Shown: positions 1 through 7,112, counted from the stretch's first letter. The stretch: DNA of 18,599 nt from Actinomycetes bacterium (GCA_023419175.1 JAEZYG010000035.1:1-18599), one strand, 5' to 3'. Notes: a model not told the origin generated them from the letters alone. Made by a program: numbers and translations.

Positions 1-1
1 T

Positions 2-319
2 CTCATGGCTCAGCTTGGACGTCCCACTCTGTTTGCCCACGATCTCATCATCGATTCGCACGGGAAGATTAGCGGCTATCAATTGCGCTTGAAAGACCAG
101 AAACGTAAAGCTATCGAGGCATTGAGATTGCTTAATTTCACCACTCTTGCAGCGGGAGATTCCTATAACGATCTATCGATGCTGAAATCAGCGGACGCAG
201 GTGTACTCTTCTGTCCTCCTCAAAATCTCATTGCAGAAAATCCATCATTACCTGTTGCTCATAATTACGAACAATTAGCTCATGAATTCACCTCTGCTGA
301 TGAATGGTTAGGGCGATAA
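2..319 (+). CDS. thrH: ThrH-type phosphoserine phosphatase / homoserine phosphotransferase, 3' part
   Basis: This is the C-terminal half of a HAD-superfamily protein; the reading frame is open to the left edge, so the gene starts outside the window. The ATG at position 5 is internal: the Leu-Met before QLG matches a Leu-Met in Pseudomonas ThrH as I remember it. Recognisable ThrH segments are GYQLRLKDQKRK (HAD motif III lysine region), AAGDSYNDLSML (HAD motif IV, acidic Mg2+ ligands), a DAGVLF segment and a HNYEQL segment near the end. About 105 of the family's roughly 205 residues are visible. Pseudomonas ThrH dephosphorylates phosphoserine and can pass the phosphate to homoserine, linking serine and threonine synthesis. 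It acts in the cytosol. It ends at a TAA just before a strong terminator and is therefore transcriptionally separate from rho. The family call is firm; the dominant physiological reaction is inferred. A plain SerB-like phosphatase is less likely given the ThrH-specific C-terminus. Confidence 0.88.
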   Translation, partial: LMAQLGRPTLFAHDLIIDSHGKISGYQLRLKDQKRKAIEALRLLNFTTLAAGDSYNDLSMLKSADAGVLFCPPQNLIAENPSLPVAHNYEQLAHEFTSADEWLGR

Positions 320-334
320 GAGGATTAAAAGGCG

Positions 335-382
335 AAGTCATCACGGGAAATATCTCCCGTGATGACTTTCTGTTCTTTCTTT
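335..382 (+). terminator. Intrinsic terminator after thrH
   Basis: A perfect 14-bp stem has arms AAGTCATCACGGGA at 335-348 and its reverse complement at 355-368, with a 6-nt loop. A T-rich run follows (369-382: TCTGTTCTTTCTTT). It lies 15 nt after the thrH stop and isolates thrH from rho. Confidence 0.9.
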
Positions 383-558
383 GATAAGCTGAGCGCGCCT
401 GGTTTTTTTGCCAGGAAAATCCACATTTTCCATATGCCGTTCGGCTGTGCTGTGAATTCACCCACGCTCTATGGCGGTTGTGAATCGGCGTGAATGGTCA
501 ATCGGCATCGATGAACCAACGTGTCGACTATATGTGAGACACTCCAGAAAGGGACCTC
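383..558 (+). promoter_or_regulatory. rho leader / intergenic region with repeats
   Basis: This 176-nt gap should contain the rho promoter, but I see no convincing -35/-10 pair; TATATG at 529-534 is the best -10-like hexamer and lacks a good -35. It holds a perfect 10-nt palindrome GTGAATTCAC (452-461). The hexamer GTGAAT occurs three times (452-457, 480-485, 490-495), and AATCGGC occurs twice (483-489, 500-506). A short CCTGG/CCAGG stem encloses a T-run at 398-415. The ribosome binding site AGAAAGGGA (546-554) precedes the GTG start of rho. Enterobacterial rho autoregulates through its leader; whether that happens here is unknown. Confidence 0.35.
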
Positions 559-2322
559 GTGAGCGAGACCTCTAATAGCAATCTGGACGCTTTGGCGGCG
601 ACCCGTCTACCCGAGTTGAAAAAGATTGCTTCCAGCCTGGGAATTAAAGGCGTAGCGACGATGCGCAAGGCAGAGATCATCGGAGCTATCCTGTCGAATC
701 AGACTCCTGGTGGACGTCCGGTAGAAGATGACGATATGTTCGCAGAAGAACGCAATGTTCAGCGTTCTCGGCAGCATCCTGAAAAGAAAAGACGTCCTTA
801 TGTTCAAAGTGAAGAGAAAAATGACGATGTCGATCCAGTAGCTCAGCGTCTTGAGCAGGCATATCAATCTTCTGGACGCGTAGATCAACAGACCCAAAGC
901 GTCGAATCTGCACTGAAGAAGGAAGAAGCATCCGATGAGGTAGGAGCCCGTCTGGAAGCTTTAAGCCACGATCCGAAGGTGCGCGAGCGTTTAAGAGAAC
1001 GCGATAACCATACCCGCGCAGACCATGGTGATAGCGAGCAAACAGAAGGTGGATCAACGGATCGTCCTATACGTTCGCGTTCCAGATCTCGCGACGAAGA
1101 AAACAATTCGAGATCACGTCGTCAGCGACGCCAACGCGATCGATCTAATCGACGATCTCGTTCCGATGCGATGGACGATACGATTCGCGAAGATGATGTA
1201 TTAGTCGAAGTGCATGGCATTCTTGACGTCTTGGAAAATTATGCATTCGTTCGTACGAATGGCTACCTTCCCAGTCCCGATGATGCCTATGTCTCCTTAT
1301 CTATGGTGCGTAAGAACGGCTTGCGTAAAGGCGATATTGTCGCTGGAGCTATCCGTCAGCCTAGGGAAGGGGAGCGCCGCGAAAAATACAATCCCTTGGT
1401 ACGTATCGATTCGGTGAACGGCATGGATCTTTCCTTGGCGAAAGACCGTCCAGAATTTGCCAAACTGACTCCGCTCTATCCCGAGAAGCGTTTGCGTATG
1501 GAAGATAGTGCGAAGAATATGACTGGACGCATTATCGACTTGGTCGCCCCTATCGGTAAGGGGCAGCGCGGACTTATCGTTTCGCCTCCGAAGGCAGGTA
1601 AGACGATGGTGATGCAATCGATCGCTAACGCCATCACGACGAATAATCCCGAGGTGCATCTGATGGTCGTTCTCGTCGACGAACGTCCCGAAGAGGTCAC
1701 CGATTTTCAGCGGACGACGACTGGTGAAGTCATCGCTTCAACCTTTGATCGTCCTGCAGAAGATCACACCACTATCGCTGAATTGGCGATCGAGCGGGCA
1801 AAACGTCTAGTCGAAATGGGGCGAGATGTGGTGGTCTTGCTTGACGGTATCACCCGTCTAGGGCGTGCCTATAACCTGGCGGCTCCAGCATCTGGACGTA
1901 TCCTCTCCGGTGGTGTCGATTCGGCTGCTCTCTACCCGCCTAAGAAATTCTTTGGAGCGGCGCGCAATATTGAAAATGGCGGCTCGCTGACGATTCTCGC
2001 CACCGCTTTGGTAGAGACCGGTTCGAAGATGGACGAGGTGATCTTCGAAGAGTTCAAGGGAACCGGCAATATGGAATTGCGTCTGTCTCGTCAATTGGCA
2101 GATAAACGCATCTTCCCCGCAATCAATGTGGAAGCTTCTGGAACGAGGCGAGAAGATCTTCTCATGGGACGCACCGAACTCGACGTGATTTGGAAATTAC
2201 GTCGCTATCTCAGCGGTCTGGAAGATCAGCAGGCTTTGGAAATGTTGTTGACCAGAATGCGCAAGACGGAGAATAACGCCGCCTTCCTTTCGCTCATCCT
2301 CAAGACAAATCCTGCTGACTGA
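559..2322 (+). CDS. rho: Transcription termination factor Rho
   Basis: Rho is the hexameric RNA-dependent ATPase/helicase that ends transcription of untranslated RNA. The 587-residue product is longer than E. coli Rho (419) because of an insertion typical of Actinobacteria. Order: Rho_N helical domain (about 8-50); a low-complexity charged insertion (about 51-212) ending in an Arg/Ser-rich patch (171-203); the cold-shock RNA-binding domain (about 218-288); and the RecA-like motor. Motor motifs are Walker A SPPKAGKT (342-349), DERPEEVTD (374-382) with the catalytic Glu region, Walker B VVVLLDGITRL (424-434), the Q-loop SGGVDSAAL (450-458) and the R-loop segment EEFKGTGNMEL. By eye, Leu372 aligns with E. 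coli Leu208 next to the bicyclomycin pocket, which would predict a normal pocket; this is inference. The start is GTG, preceded by AGAAAGGGA. The gene appears to have its own promoter, with rpmE 127 nt downstream. Confidence 0.98.
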   Translation: MSETSNSNLDALAATRLPELKKIASSLGIKGVATMRKAEIIGAILSNQTPGGRPVEDDDMFAEERNVQRSRQHPEKKRRPYVQSEEKNDDVDPVAQRLEQAYQSSGRVDQQTQSVESALKKEEASDEVGARLEALSHDPKVRERLRERDNHTRADHGDSEQTEGGSTDRPIRSRSRSRDEENNSRSRRQRRQRDRSNRRSRSDAMDDTIREDDVLVEVHGILDVLENYAFVRTNGYLPSPDDAYVSLSMVRKNGLRKGDIVAGAIRQPREGERREKYNPLVRIDSVNGMDLSLAKDRPEFAKLTPLYPEKRLRMEDSAKNMTGRIIDLVAPIGKGQRGLIVSPPKAGKTMVMQSIANAITTNNPEVHLMVVLVDERPEEVTDFQRTTTGEVIASTFDRPAEDHTTIAELAIERAKRLVEMGRDVVVLLDGITRLGRAYNLAAPASGRILSGGVDSAALYPPKKFFGAARNIENGGSLTILATALVETGSKMDEVIFEEFKGTGNMELRLSRQLADKRIFPAINVEASGTRREDLLMGRTELDVIWKLRRYLSGLEDQQALEMLLTRMRKTENNAAFLSLILKTNPAD

Positions 2323-2449
2323 GGTGATGGCTAGGAGATAGGCTCAAAAAGCTGTATGCTTATCAGTTGGCACCGGTTCACGCCTGAAGCCTATCTGAGG
2401 CGTTGTGTCATCACCAGGCGACCCGGGCATAGGATAACAAGGAGAAGAT
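2323..2449 (+). promoter_or_regulatory. rpmE leader region
   Basis: This 127-nt gap lies between rho and rpmE. GGTGATG directly after the rho stop (2323-2329) is the reverse complement of CATCACC (2409-2415). A shorter stem ACGCCT/AGGCGT (2380-2385 and 2398-2403) lies inside, so the leader could fold as a long-range stem enclosing a hairpin. TATGCT (2355-2360) and TTGGCA (2367-2372) resemble promoter hexamers but are not correctly paired. The RBS AAGGAG (2439-2444) is strong. L31 genes are often autoregulated or zinc-regulated, but I see no recognisable Zur box. Confidence 0.3.
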
Positions 2450-2662
2450 ATGAAACAGGGAATTCATCCCGAGTATCGCACCGTGAAGGTCGTATGTACC
2501 TGCGGCAATCAGTTCGAGACCCGCAGCGCTCTCGATAAGGACGTGATGAGCGCCGACGTGTGCTCCAACTGTCACCCCTTCTATACCGGTAAGCAGAAGA
2601 TCCTCGATACCGGTGGTCGTGTCGCACGCTTCGAGCGTCGTTACGGCAAGAAAGCACAGTAG
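2450..2662 (+). CDS. rpmE: Ribosomal protein bL31, zinc-binding (C+) type
   Basis: A 70-residue large-subunit ribosomal protein. It begins MKQGIHPEYRTVKVVCTCG and carries the four zinc-ligand cysteines Cys16, Cys18, Cys38 and Cys41 (CxC ... CxxC), followed by HPFYTGKQK and a basic tail. The cysteines place it in the C+ class of L31, which stores and needs zinc; the cysteine-free paralogue used under zinc starvation, if present, lies elsewhere. Length matches the family. The start ATG has a strong RBS (AAGGAGAAGAT before it). Its position between rho and prfA is the classic actinobacterial arrangement. A strong hairpin follows 11 nt after the stop. Confidence 0.98.
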   Translation: MKQGIHPEYRTVKVVCTCGNQFETRSALDKDVMSADVCSNCHPFYTGKQKILDTGGRVARFERRYGKKAQ

Positions 2663-2673
2663 TCGTTACGATC

Positions 2674-2722
2674 ACAGGCGCTGGGTTTCCCAGCGCCTGT
2701 TGACGTATCTGCATGTATTTTT
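2674..2722 (+). terminator. Stem-loop terminator after rpmE
   Basis: A perfect 12-bp GC-rich stem, ACAGGCGCTGGG (2674-2685) with its reverse complement (2689-2700), has a 3-nt TTT loop. The sequence right after the stem is not a clean T-run; a TATTTTT stretch comes about 15 nt later. Termination may therefore be partial, allowing some read-through into prfA. The stem itself is certain; its efficiency is inferred. Confidence 0.7.
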
Positions 2723-2739
2723 AGTGGGAAAGAGTCTCC

Positions 2740-3819
2740 ATGTTTGAAGCCGCTCAGGCATTACGCGATGAATATGCCCAGCTGACCGTTCTCATGTCGG
2801 ATCCTGCTGTCTTGTCCGATATGAGCCGTTCGCGTCAGGTAGGTCGTCGCTATGCCGAAGTGGGTCAGATCGTCAAAGCCTTTGATGAATATGAATCCTT
2901 AGTGGACGATGAAGCGGCGGCACGTGAGCTTGCAGATGAAGATCCCGTTTTCGCTGAGGAAGCCGATGAGCTTGTCTCGAAGATCGAAGCTGCCAAAGAG
3001 AAATTAACCGCTCTTTTAGCTCCGCGCGATCCAAACGATTCGTGCGATGCGATCATGGAGATCAAATCCGGTGAAGGGGGAGAAGAATCAGCCCTTTTCG
3101 CTCGAGATCTACTTGAGATGTATCTACGCTATATCGATAGTCGTGGATGGAAATGCGATATTCTCGACTCGGAATCGACAGACTTGGGCGGATATAAAAC
3201 CATCACTTTGGCTGTCCGTGCTCCGGGACAACCAGAACCGGGTCAATCTCCCTATGGTGTTTTGAAATTTGAAGGCGGAGTTCACCGAGTTCAGCGTGTT
3301 CCTATCACAGAATCCCAAGGACGTATCCATACCTCGGCAGCAGGTGTTTTGGTGATGCCCGATGTGGAAGCCGATGATGTGACGATCAACGATGAGGATC
3401 TTCGTATCGATGTTTATCGCTCCAGCGGTAAGGGTGGTCAAGGGGTCAATACCACCGACTCTGCGGTACGTATCACCCATCTGCCGACAGGGATCGTTGT
3501 CACCTGTCAAGACGAGCGCAGCCAGCTACAAAATAGGGAGCAGGCAATGAGGATTTTGAGAGCTCGTCTGGTGGCAAAAGCCGAAGAAGAAGCTGCAAGT
3601 CAGGCTGCTGCTCAAAGAAAATCGCAGATACGCACAGTCGACCGTTCTGAAAGAATTAGAACCTATAATTTCCCCGAAAACCGGATCGCCGATCACCGAA
3701 TCGGGTATAAAGCGCACAATCTCGATCAGGTCTTGGCAGGGGAATTACAGCCTATTCTCGATGCCCTGAGCGAAGCGGATTTGCGCGAGCGTCTGTCCTA
3801 TCTCAATGAGTCTAACTGA
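2740..3819 (+). CDS. prfA: Peptide chain release factor 1
   Basis: RF1 recognises UAA and UAG in the ribosomal A site and triggers peptide release. The 359-residue length is standard. The tripeptide anticodon motif is PIT (188-190) within RVPITESQGRIHTSA, and PxT is the RF1 form (RF2 uses SPF). The catalytic GGQ is at 232-234 in SSGKGGQGVNTTDSAVRITH. The N-terminal part (about 1-95) is the coiled domain I, and the C-terminus is helical. The ATG is preceded by GGGAAAGAG (2727-2735). The stop overlaps the next start as TGATG, so prfA and prmC are translationally coupled. This fits PrmC being the enzyme that methylates the GGQ glutamine. Confidence 0.98.
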   Translation: MFEAAQALRDEYAQLTVLMSDPAVLSDMSRSRQVGRRYAEVGQIVKAFDEYESLVDDEAAARELADEDPVFAEEADELVSKIEAAKEKLTALLAPRDPNDSCDAIMEIKSGEGGEESALFARDLLEMYLRYIDSRGWKCDILDSESTDLGGYKTITLAVRAPGQPEPGQSPYGVLKFEGGVHRVQRVPITESQGRIHTSAAGVLVMPDVEADDVTINDEDLRIDVYRSSGKGGQGVNTTDSAVRITHLPTGIVVTCQDERSQLQNREQAMRILRARLVAKAEEEAASQAAAQRKSQIRTVDRSERIRTYNFPENRIADHRIGYKAHNLDQVLAGELQPILDALSEADLRERLSYLNESN

Positions 3820-4676
3820 TGCATCCTGCTCAATTGATCGCTTCTGCTGCTCGGCGACTGACTAAAGCCGGTTGCCCTTCTGGTCAGGCAGATGCCCGTC
3901 TTCTACTCCGCTATGTCACAGGCGATGATCCGATCGAATTGCTCACTCGTCGCACGATCGATTGCGATCAGCAAGAGGCCTTTCAAAGGCTGATCGATCA
4001 GCGCTGTCGTATGGTTCCCATTCAGCATTTGACCCAGCGTGCCTATTTTCGACATGTCACCGTGAAAGTCGGGCCAGGAGTTTTTATCCCCCGTCCGGAA
4101 ACTGAAACCGTAGCGGGAGAAGCGATTGCATCGATAGAGGGGATTTCTCATCCGCGGTTTATCGAATTTTGTGCCGGATCTGGAGCGATCGCGAAATCCA
4201 TCTGTCATGAGAATGCGGCAGCGTCGGGCATAGCGATTGAAAAGAGCCCGCAAGCCTATGCCTATTTGGAGGAAAATGTCGCCTCTCTACCGATTACGGC
4301 TCTATGCCAGGATCTAAGCGACCCCCTTCCAGATGGATGGGAAGAGGTTGATCTGATCGTTGCTAATCCTCCCTATATTCCTGGTGTTGATATCGATATT
4401 CTCCCCGATGATGTGCGCTATCACGATCCTCATATGGCTCTTTTCGCTAAAGATAAGGGGCTGTATTTCTATCCGATCTTGGCAGATCTCGCCCATCGCT
4501 ATTTGCGTGAGGGAGGATATCTGATCTGTGAACATGGAGACGACCAAGCCGGCGATGTCTGCGCGATCTGGGAAGATCGTGGTTTGATAGATATCGTCAG
4601 TCATCAAGATCTGACAGGGCGTGACCGCTATGTATCGGCTCGCCGTCCGCCACGAAGGGAGAGGGGAGAAGCGTGA
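3819..4676 (+). CDS. prmC: Release factor glutamine methyltransferase PrmC (HemK)
   Basis: PrmC transfers a methyl group from S-adenosylmethionine to the Gln of the GGQ motif in release factors. The 285-residue length is typical. The N-terminal helical domain (about 1-75) ends in PIQHLTQRAYF. PGVFIPRPETE (87-97) is the conserved linker. The SAM-binding motif is FIEFCAGSGAIA (114-125), in which the more usual Asp-Leu-Gly-Thr is replaced by Glu-Phe-Cys-Ala. The substrate-binding NPPY is at 183-186, within IVANPPYIPG. The gene overlaps prfA by 1 nt and the next gene by 4 nt (GTGA), so the three are surely cotranscribed. Assignment over other N5-glutamine methyltransferases (PrmB) rests on the prfA neighbour. 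Confidence 0.95.
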   Translation: MHPAQLIASAARRLTKAGCPSGQADARLLLRYVTGDDPIELLTRRTIDCDQQEAFQRLIDQRCRMVPIQHLTQRAYFRHVTVKVGPGVFIPRPETETVAGEAIASIEGISHPRFIEFCAGSGAIAKSICHENAAASGIAIEKSPQAYAYLEENVASLPITALCQDLSDPLPDGWEEVDLIVANPPYIPGVDIDILPDDVRYHDPHMALFAKDKGLYFYPILADLAHRYLREGGYLICEHGDDQAGDVCAIWEDRGLIDIVSHQDLTGRDRYVSARRPPRRERGEA

Positions 4677-5338
4677 CAGATCAGCTATCTCAGCGATTCG
4701 ATGTGCGCGATAAATTTCGACTTCAAGCCCTTGAGGCGGCTGCAAGAGCTATCCGGGCTGGTCAATGTATCGTCTTGCCCACCGATACCGTCTATGGGAT
4801 CGGAGCTGATGCTTATAATGCACATGCCGTTCAATCCCTTCTCAATGCTAAAGAACGCGGACGAGATATGCCTCCTCCAGTTCTGATTGCTGAAGCAGAA
4901 ATGCTGGCAGCCTTGGTGGCAGATCTTCCTCAGGCAGTTGAAGATCTATGTCAGGAATGTTGGCCAGGTGCTTTGACTCTCATCATGAAAGCTCAGGCTG
5001 ATTTGGGAATGGATTTAGGGAGAACTGCTGGAACGATCGCAGTTAGAGTCCCCGATGAGGAATCCACTCGTGAATTGTTGAGATGGACAGGTCCGTTGGC
5101 TGTCAGCTCAGCCAATATCTCAGGTCGTCCAGCGGCAATGAGCATAGATGAAGCCTATGAGATGCTGGGCAATAAAGTAGCGGTCTATCTTGACAGCGGT
5201 CCTTCTCGTCTGGGTGTGGCTTCAACCATTGTCGATATCGCAAGCGATCCACGTGGACGTATCGTGCGTCAAGGAGCATGTGAATTGGAAACGATCCGGC
5301 GTTTCTTGCCCCATTGCGCTGCCAAGGTCGATAGCTGA
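4673..5338 (+). CDS. tsaC: L-threonylcarbamoyladenylate synthase (TsaC/Sua5/YwlC family)
   Basis: This enzyme makes threonylcarbamoyl-AMP from threonine, bicarbonate and ATP, the first step of t6A formation at position 37 of ANN-decoding tRNAs. The single YrdC domain spans about 17-212 of 221 residues. Motifs: LPTDTVYGIGADA (35-47), the K-x-R nucleotide/bicarbonate motif in AKERGRDMPPP (59-69), WPGALTLI (97-104), AVRVPD (123-128), GPLAVSSANISGRPA (140-154) and STIVDI (184-189). It lacks the C-terminal Sua5 domain of about 120 residues, so it is the short TsaC/YwlC type. The GTG start overlaps the prmC stop (GTGA), with a GAGGGGAGAA purine stretch just upstream. Confidence 0.93.
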   Translation: MTDQLSQRFDVRDKFRLQALEAAARAIRAGQCIVLPTDTVYGIGADAYNAHAVQSLLNAKERGRDMPPPVLIAEAEMLAALVADLPQAVEDLCQECWPGALTLIMKAQADLGMDLGRTAGTIAVRVPDEESTRELLRWTGPLAVSSANISGRPAAMSIDEAYEMLGNKVAVYLDSGPSRLGVASTIVDIASDPRGRIVRQGACELETIRRFLPHCAAKVDS

Positions 5339-5344
5339 GGTATC

Positions 5345-6481
5345 GTGCGCGAATATCTGCTCGTCATGGTCGCGGCATGTGCAGCCACCTATATCTTGGC
5401 TGGACTTGCCAGAATGGTTTCGATCAAATTGGGTATCCAAGCCCACGTACGTGCCAGAGATATGCACACTCATCCCACACCATATCTTGGGGGAGTGGCG
5501 ATGCTTGGGGGAGTGGCAGTGGCTTTCACATTGGCTGCCATCATGCCTTTTCTTGGACGTCATGAAGTGGTGACACGGGATTCTTTCGGCATTCTGGCGG
5601 CAGGAATTGTCATCTGTATCGTAGGAGCAGTCGACGATGCGATCGACCTTCCAGCAATCGCTAAAGCAGCCGGCCAGATTCTGGCGGCGGGAATCGCTGT
5701 TCTCAATGGGGTGCGTCTTTATTGGATCTCCCTTCCCCATCACATCATCGCTCTCGATCAGACGAGCTCAATTCTGATAACCGTCGTCTTTATCTTCGCC
5801 TGCGTCAATGCAATCAATTTCATGGACGGTCTAGATGGTTTGGCATCTGGAGTGGTGGCTATCGGGTCGTTGGCGATGTTCGCCTATACCTATACCTTGG
5901 CTCATGAACAGAATTTTGTTATCGCTACGACGGCGTCTTTGGTCTCGGTTACTTTGACAGGGATCTGTTTGGGATTCTTACCTCATAATTTTTCTCGCGC
6001 ACGCATGTTCATGGGCGATTCGGGAGCGATGCTTCTCGGGTTGCTTCTGGCCTGTTCCTCTTTGTCGTTCACCGGACAAATCGATTCCCAAGCATTGGAT
6101 CCCTCTCGAGGGGGGCTTCTTCCCAGTTGGCTTCCCCTCATCTTGCCCTTTGCGATCATGGCATTACCATTTTTTGATCTGGTCTCCGCATATATTCGTC
6201 GGACGTGGCGAGGTGAATGGTGGTTTGTGGCTGATAAACAGCATCTCCATCATCGCTTGATCGATCGCGGTTTTACCGTGGTGCAGGCGGTTTTCATCTT
6301 GTATCTGTGGACGGCAATCATCGCTTTTGGCGTGGTGGGATTCGTCCTGGTCTATCAATGGTGGATTCGTTTGCTTTGGATCCTTATCGTTCTCACCTCG
6401 ATGATGTGGACCTTTCGTCCGCGTGTTCTAAAAGTTCGTCAAGACCGTGATGAGCATATGAGCATTGAGATGGACAGATGA
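5345..6481 (+). CDS. wecA: Polyprenyl-phosphate GlcNAc-1-phosphate transferase (WecA/TagO/Rfe family)
   Basis: This integral membrane enzyme links a sugar-1-phosphate, usually GlcNAc-1-P from UDP-GlcNAc, to undecaprenyl or decaprenyl phosphate, starting synthesis of a cell-wall polymer. The 378-residue protein has about ten hydrophobic segments. Family motifs: the Mg-binding Asp pair in VGAVDDAIDLPA (93-104; D97, D98), NAINFMDGLDGLASG (155-169; D161, D164), MFMGDSGAM (221-229), and the cytoplasmic histidine motif KQHLHHRL (298-305), typical of WecA rather than MraY. It follows tsaC by 6 nt, with GAGG (5337-5340) before a GTG start. In mycobacteria the gene at this position (rfe/wecA) starts the arabinogalactan linker. 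Here the product could be a teichoic-acid-like or other wall-glycan linker; the exact polymer is not determinable. Confidence 0.92.
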   Translation: MREYLLVMVAACAATYILAGLARMVSIKLGIQAHVRARDMHTHPTPYLGGVAMLGGVAVAFTLAAIMPFLGRHEVVTRDSFGILAAGIVICIVGAVDDAIDLPAIAKAAGQILAAGIAVLNGVRLYWISLPHHIIALDQTSSILITVVFIFACVNAINFMDGLDGLASGVVAIGSLAMFAYTYTLAHEQNFVIATTASLVSVTLTGICLGFLPHNFSRARMFMGDSGAMLLGLLLACSSLSFTGQIDSQALDPSRGGLLPSWLPLILPFAIMALPFFDLVSAYIRRTWRGEWWFVADKQHLHHRLIDRGFTVVQAVFILYLWTAIIAFGVVGFVLVYQWWIRLLWILIVLTSMMWTFRPRVLKVRQDRDEHMSIEMDR

Positions 6482-6677
6482 GCACGATGTTTTTCGTAGC
6501 GGTCATGTGCAGATCATGACATCAATATGGCATTTTCCAGGCCTTTTCGCTCATAGCTTTATCTGATAAAGATTGATGCTTTCCGCTTGTCTCGGTTGGG
6601 AGTTGATCTCTTTGTCCCCTAAGATTGACGCTGTTGCATCGTTGAAGGTCAACGTGGACGAATGTTGAGGAGAGACT
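6482..6677 (+). promoter_or_regulatory. Leader region of the ATP synthase operon, with dyads
   Basis: This 196-nt gap probably holds the atp promoter. I see a 6-bp dyad GTCATG/CATGAC with a 7-nt spacer (6502-6520), a perfect 15-nt palindrome CTTTATCTGATAAAG (6557-6571), and a hairpin CGTTGA-AGG-TCAACG (6640-6654) about 10 nt upstream of the RBS TTGAGGAGAG (6664-6673). No -35/-10 pair is convincing: TTGATC (6603-6608) and TTGACG (6625-6630) are -35-like but lack a matching -10. The palindrome is the best candidate operator; the 3' hairpin could modulate translation of the first gene. All regulatory roles are inferred. Confidence 0.35.
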
Positions 6678-7112
6678 GTGGCGTTTACATTGCGCAGTGC
6701 GCAGCCCTCCATCTTGATCGTCTGCGCTCTCATTATGGTGAGCGCGCTGGGATTTGCCTGTGTTCATTCCATATGGGCGGGATTGAGCTGTGCTCTCACC
6801 ATGGGTATGATCCTTCTCTTCTTGTCTACGGGATATCCACTTGATTGTTTCCTGATCCGCCGTCCTACAACAGGGATGATGACGATAAAGATCGTCCTCT
6901 ATCTAGCGAGGATTGCTCTTCTTGCTCTTCTCATGTGGGCTATCGCTCAGATGGAGTGGTCATCCCATCTGCAAGGAATATGGATGGGATATGGGGCAGT
7001 GGTGAGCGTCGTCATGTGGACGATAGGTCTTATCGTGACCGACAGTCGGAGGCGTCAACCAATTTATGATCGTATCTATCCGCCATCTTCTTGCCAGGAG
7101 CCAATAGCATGA
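6678..7112 (+). CDS. AtpI-like small membrane protein heading the atp operon
   Basis: A 144-residue very hydrophobic protein with about four predicted membrane segments (roughly 10-30, 33-52, 68-89 and 99-120) and a short polar C-terminus. I recognise no catalytic motif. Its position and topology match the poorly conserved AtpI-type proteins placed before atpB in Actinobacteria (the Rv1303 position in M. tuberculosis). Proposed roles for such proteins are c-ring assembly and magnesium supply for the ATP synthase, but none is proven by this sequence. The start is GTG with a strong RBS (TGAGGAGAG, 6665-6673), and the stop overlaps the next gene's ATG (ATGA). It is a membrane protein in any case; the AtpI name rests mainly on context. 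Confidence 0.65.
   Translation: MAFTLRSAQPSILIVCALIMVSALGFACVHSIWAGLSCALTMGMILLFLSTGYPLDCFLIRRPTTGMMTIKIVLYLARIALLALLMWAIAQMEWSSHLQGIWMGYGAVVSVVMWTIGLIVTDSRRRQPIYDRIYPPSSCQEPIA

Noticed and set aside
398..415. Second terminator candidate CCTGG-T-run-CCAGG before rho
   Set aside because: The T-run is in the loop rather than after the stem, and the stem has only 5 bp.
5222..5743. Minus-strand open frame of 173 codons over tsaC/wecA
   Set aside because: His/Ser/Asp-rich shadow of conserved genes; no motif.
7091..7108. TTG start for the AtpZ-like gene
   Set aside because: The ATGA overlap at 7109 and AGGAG spacing favour the ATG.
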